From: Marivivens sp. LCG002
Lineage (GTDB): Bacteria > Pseudomonadota > Alphaproteobacteria > Rhodobacterales > Rhodobacteraceae
DNA length: 64,000 bases
Direction of reading: 5' to 3'
NCBI RefSeq assembly: GCF_030264275.1
Contig: NZ_CP127165.1
Location: forward strand, 248,001 to 312,000
The first letter of the stretch is position 1, and the number at the start of each line of letters is the position of its first letter. The notes under the pieces were generated by a model, which searched no databases, was not told the DNA's origin, and saw nothing but the letters and a program-made list of their open reading frames with translations. Below, one piece after another: positions 62,583-64,000 of the stretch. Position numbers and translations under genes: made by a program.

Positions 62583-63017
62583 ATGACCCAAGTCAAAGCG
62601 GGCGATACAGTACGCATTCATTACACAGGAACTCTTGTGTCGGGCGAAACATTCGACAGCTCGGAAGGTCGCGAGCCTCTCGAATTCGTCGTCGGCTCCG
62701 GGCAGATTATTCCCGGTCTCGATAAAGCCATTCCGGGTATGGCTGTCGGCGACAAAAAGGTTGTCGAGGTGCCTTGCCTTGAAGCATACGGCGAGAGCCG
62801 CGAAGAGGCCCGTCAGGCGATTCCGCGCGCGGAAATCCCCGCCCATATTCCGGTCGAGCCCGGGACACAGCTTCAGATGCAATCGCCTGATGGCCAAATT
62901 GTGCCCGTCGTGGTCGTGTCTTCGAATGATGTCGAAGTCGTGCTGGATGCCAATCACCCGCTGGCAGGCAAAGACCTGACCTTTGCAATCGAACTGGTCG
63001 AGATCAAAGCAGCCTGA
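62583..63017 (+). CDS. FKBP-type peptidyl-prolyl isomerase
   Basis: This 144-residue FKBP-type PPIase of the SlyD-like kind has V-R-I-H-Y-T-G-T-L, G-E-T-F-D-S-S-E-G-R-E-P-L-E-F and the P-G-L-D-K-A-I-P-G-M-A-V-G segment of the FKBP fold, then a chaperone-type insert-in-flap domain (about 70-125). It lacks the His-rich tail of E. coli SlyD, so metal binding is not expected from sequence. Its end overlaps the convergent M50 protease gene by 14 bases. Confidence 0.9.
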   Translation: MTQVKAGDTVRIHYTGTLVSGETFDSSEGREPLEFVVGSGQIIPGLDKAIPGMAVGDKKVVEVPCLEAYGESREEARQAIPRAEIPAHIPVEPGTQLQMQSPDGQIVPVVVVSSNDVEVVLDANHPLAGKDLTFAIELVEIKAA

Positions 63018-63795
63018 TCGAGCTGCCCCATGCCGTGATGATCGGCAAAGCGCCGAGAATAAACGCAGCAAGGGTAAAGATATGGGCGGCAAGCGCGAGC
63101 AGCGCTGTCGCCTTTTTCATGGGCTGGGGCTTGCGGCGGCGCTGGGCTTCGGCGCGGATCGACTGGAACCCCATAAGTGCGATCAAACCGATGATCAGCG
63201 ATTTCATCACCACAGCCAAAAGCACGAGCAAAGCAACCATTCCGCCGGCTACAAAAAGCTCGGCTGCAGGCCAGAGGCTCGATGTGGCGAGACGGATCAT
63301 GCGCCCCCCATCCAAAGGATAAAGCGGAAGCAGGTTAAAAGCATTGAGCGCTGCGACCGTCATTCCAAAGGCGCTGAGCATGACGGCGACGACGGGGGCG
63401 ACATCCGACAACACATAAGAGAGGGCAAAAGCGAGGACCATCGGAGCCAAACCGATTGCGGGCCCCATCAGAGTAATGAAGAAGTCATCCGTTTGGGTCT
63501 TTGGAGCGCGGTTCGAGATTGCCACACCGCCCAAGAGCGGGATCAACCTGAAGCGGGCATCGTCGTGGCCGCAAACCCGATAGGCCATGACATGGCCCAG
63601 TTCGTGGATGATCACGGCGATGATGATCAGAACGCCGAATACCGGCCCAAAGACCAGCACAGCCGCCACGATCGAAATAACGGCAAGAAAAAGGACCTTG
63701 CTGTCGAGTTTGGGCAGCTGGGCCAAAGCCCAACCGCCACGAAGTGCTTTGGCTGTTGCGATGCAAAGAGCGGCCGCGACCACAAGCTCGAGCAT
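63004..63795 (-). CDS. Site-2-type membrane metalloprotease (M50)
   Basis: This 263-residue intramembrane zinc protease of the M50 family has a zinc motif H-E-L-G-H at 64-68 inside a helix, the second motif L-Y-P-L-D-G-G-R (Asp ligand) near 176-183, and further hydrophobic segments. It would cut within membranes, for example anti-sigma factors, but the target is unknown and no PDZ domain is present, unlike RseP. The start overlaps the fabI stop by one base (TGATG), so the two are coupled. Confidence 0.88.
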   Translation of the reverse strand: MLELVVAAALCIATAKALRGGWALAQLPKLDSKVLFLAVISIVAAVLVFGPVFGVLIIIAVIIHELGHVMAYRVCGHDDARFRLIPLLGGVAISNRAPKTQTDDFFITLMGPAIGLAPMVLAFALSYVLSDVAPVVAVMLSAFGMTVAALNAFNLLPLYPLDGGRMIRLATSSLWPAAELFVAGGMVALLVLLAVVMKSLIIGLIALMGFQSIRAEAQRRRKPQPMKKATALLALAAHIFTLAAFILGALPIITAWGSSIRLL

Positions 63796-64000
63796 CAGAG
63801 ATTTTCGTGCTGCGGCATGCCGAGAACGTGGAAACCGCCATCCACGCGAATGATTTCTCCGCTTGTATAGGCCCCTGCATCGGAAACCAGATAGACGGCT
63901 GTGCCGCCCACGGCTTCGAGCGTTGCATTCGAGCGGAGCGGTGCGTTTTCCTCGGTGTGGCGATAAGTGGCGCGAGCCCCGCCGATGGCGGCCCCTGCGA
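63795..64000 (-). CDS. fabI: Enoyl-ACP reductase FabI, 3' end only (cut by window edge)
   Basis: The last 67 or so codons of a short-chain dehydrogenase are present and the start lies beyond the right edge. The segment contains T-E-E-N-A-P-L-R, L-V-S-D-A-G-A-Y-T-S-G-E-I-I-R-V-D-G-G-F and ends M-P-Q-H-E-N-L. It matches the C-terminal end of FabI, which reduces enoyl-ACP in fatty-acid synthesis, but other SDRs share the V-D-G-G motif, so the call is probable. It overlaps the M50 gene by one base. Confidence 0.75.
   Translation of the reverse strand, partial: AGAAIGGARATYRHTEENAPLRSNATLEAVGGTAVYLVSDAGAYTSGEIIRVDGGFHVLGMPQHENL

Overview
This window looks like a chromosomal segment of a marine-type alphaproteobacterium of the Roseobacter group (Rhodobacterales). 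The evidence is gene content: a LuxI-type autoinducer synthase, a Bzt/Aap amino-acid transporter, the glycolate oxidase set glcDEF, ATP12 and NDUFS4/NDUFS6-like 'mitochondrial-type' proteins, PtsP next to aspartokinase, and the small families DUF1178, DUF2948, DUF1285, DUF1523, DUF599 and EcsC. GC content is fairly high and even. I see no insertion sequence, prophage, plasmid origin or CRISPR array. The assignment is an inference from gene content, not from a marker-gene alignment.

Layout, left to right. 0-5.2 kb: luxI, then rarA, crcB, rluC, a HAD phosphatase and atp12 in a tight forward run. 5.4-10.5 kb: bztABCD/aapJQMP, with an internal hairpin after the binding-protein gene and a terminator at the end; the second permease carries a large coiled-coil insertion. 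10.6-15 kb: glutaryl-CoA dehydrogenase with a CoA-transferase, a flavin reductase, a GNAT enzyme and an EcsC protein. 15-20 kb (mostly minus): ptsP, lysC, DUF1178 and a NUDIX hydrolase. 20-29 kb: a chemoreceptor, tRNA-Thr, a 47-codon basic protein, murA, DUF2948, a lone ABC ATPase, an NDUFS6-like zinc protein, polA, and hsp20 with a clear heat-shock promoter.

30-42 kb: a secreted trypsin-like protease, glcDEF, DUF599, and a MoxR-DUF58-BatA/DUF4159-large membrane protein operon. 42-49 kb: gabD, an alpha/beta hydrolase, an Imm22-like protein, creatinase behind a leader that can mask its ribosome binding site, an L,D-transpeptidase lipoprotein with two membrane proteins, and an AraC-type regulator broken by an exact 8-bp duplication. 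49-54 kb: rpe, uvrB with a LexA-type box, the NDUFS4-like protein, tRNA-Arg and an eryH-eryI (TpiA2-RpiB) isomerase pair. 54-64 kb (mostly minus): an acyl-CoA synthetase with a TetR regulator, a six-gene cluster containing pcaB and pcaD, an FKBP isomerase, a site-2 protease and the 3' end of fabI.

Most of the window is ordinary core genome. The observations I rate highest are the switch-like leader of the creatinase gene (45.2-45.3 kb), the 8-bp duplication that splits the AraC regulator (48.8 kb), and the coiled-coil domain inserted in the amino-acid permease (8.5-9.0 kb). I did not find a convincing new multi-gene system.
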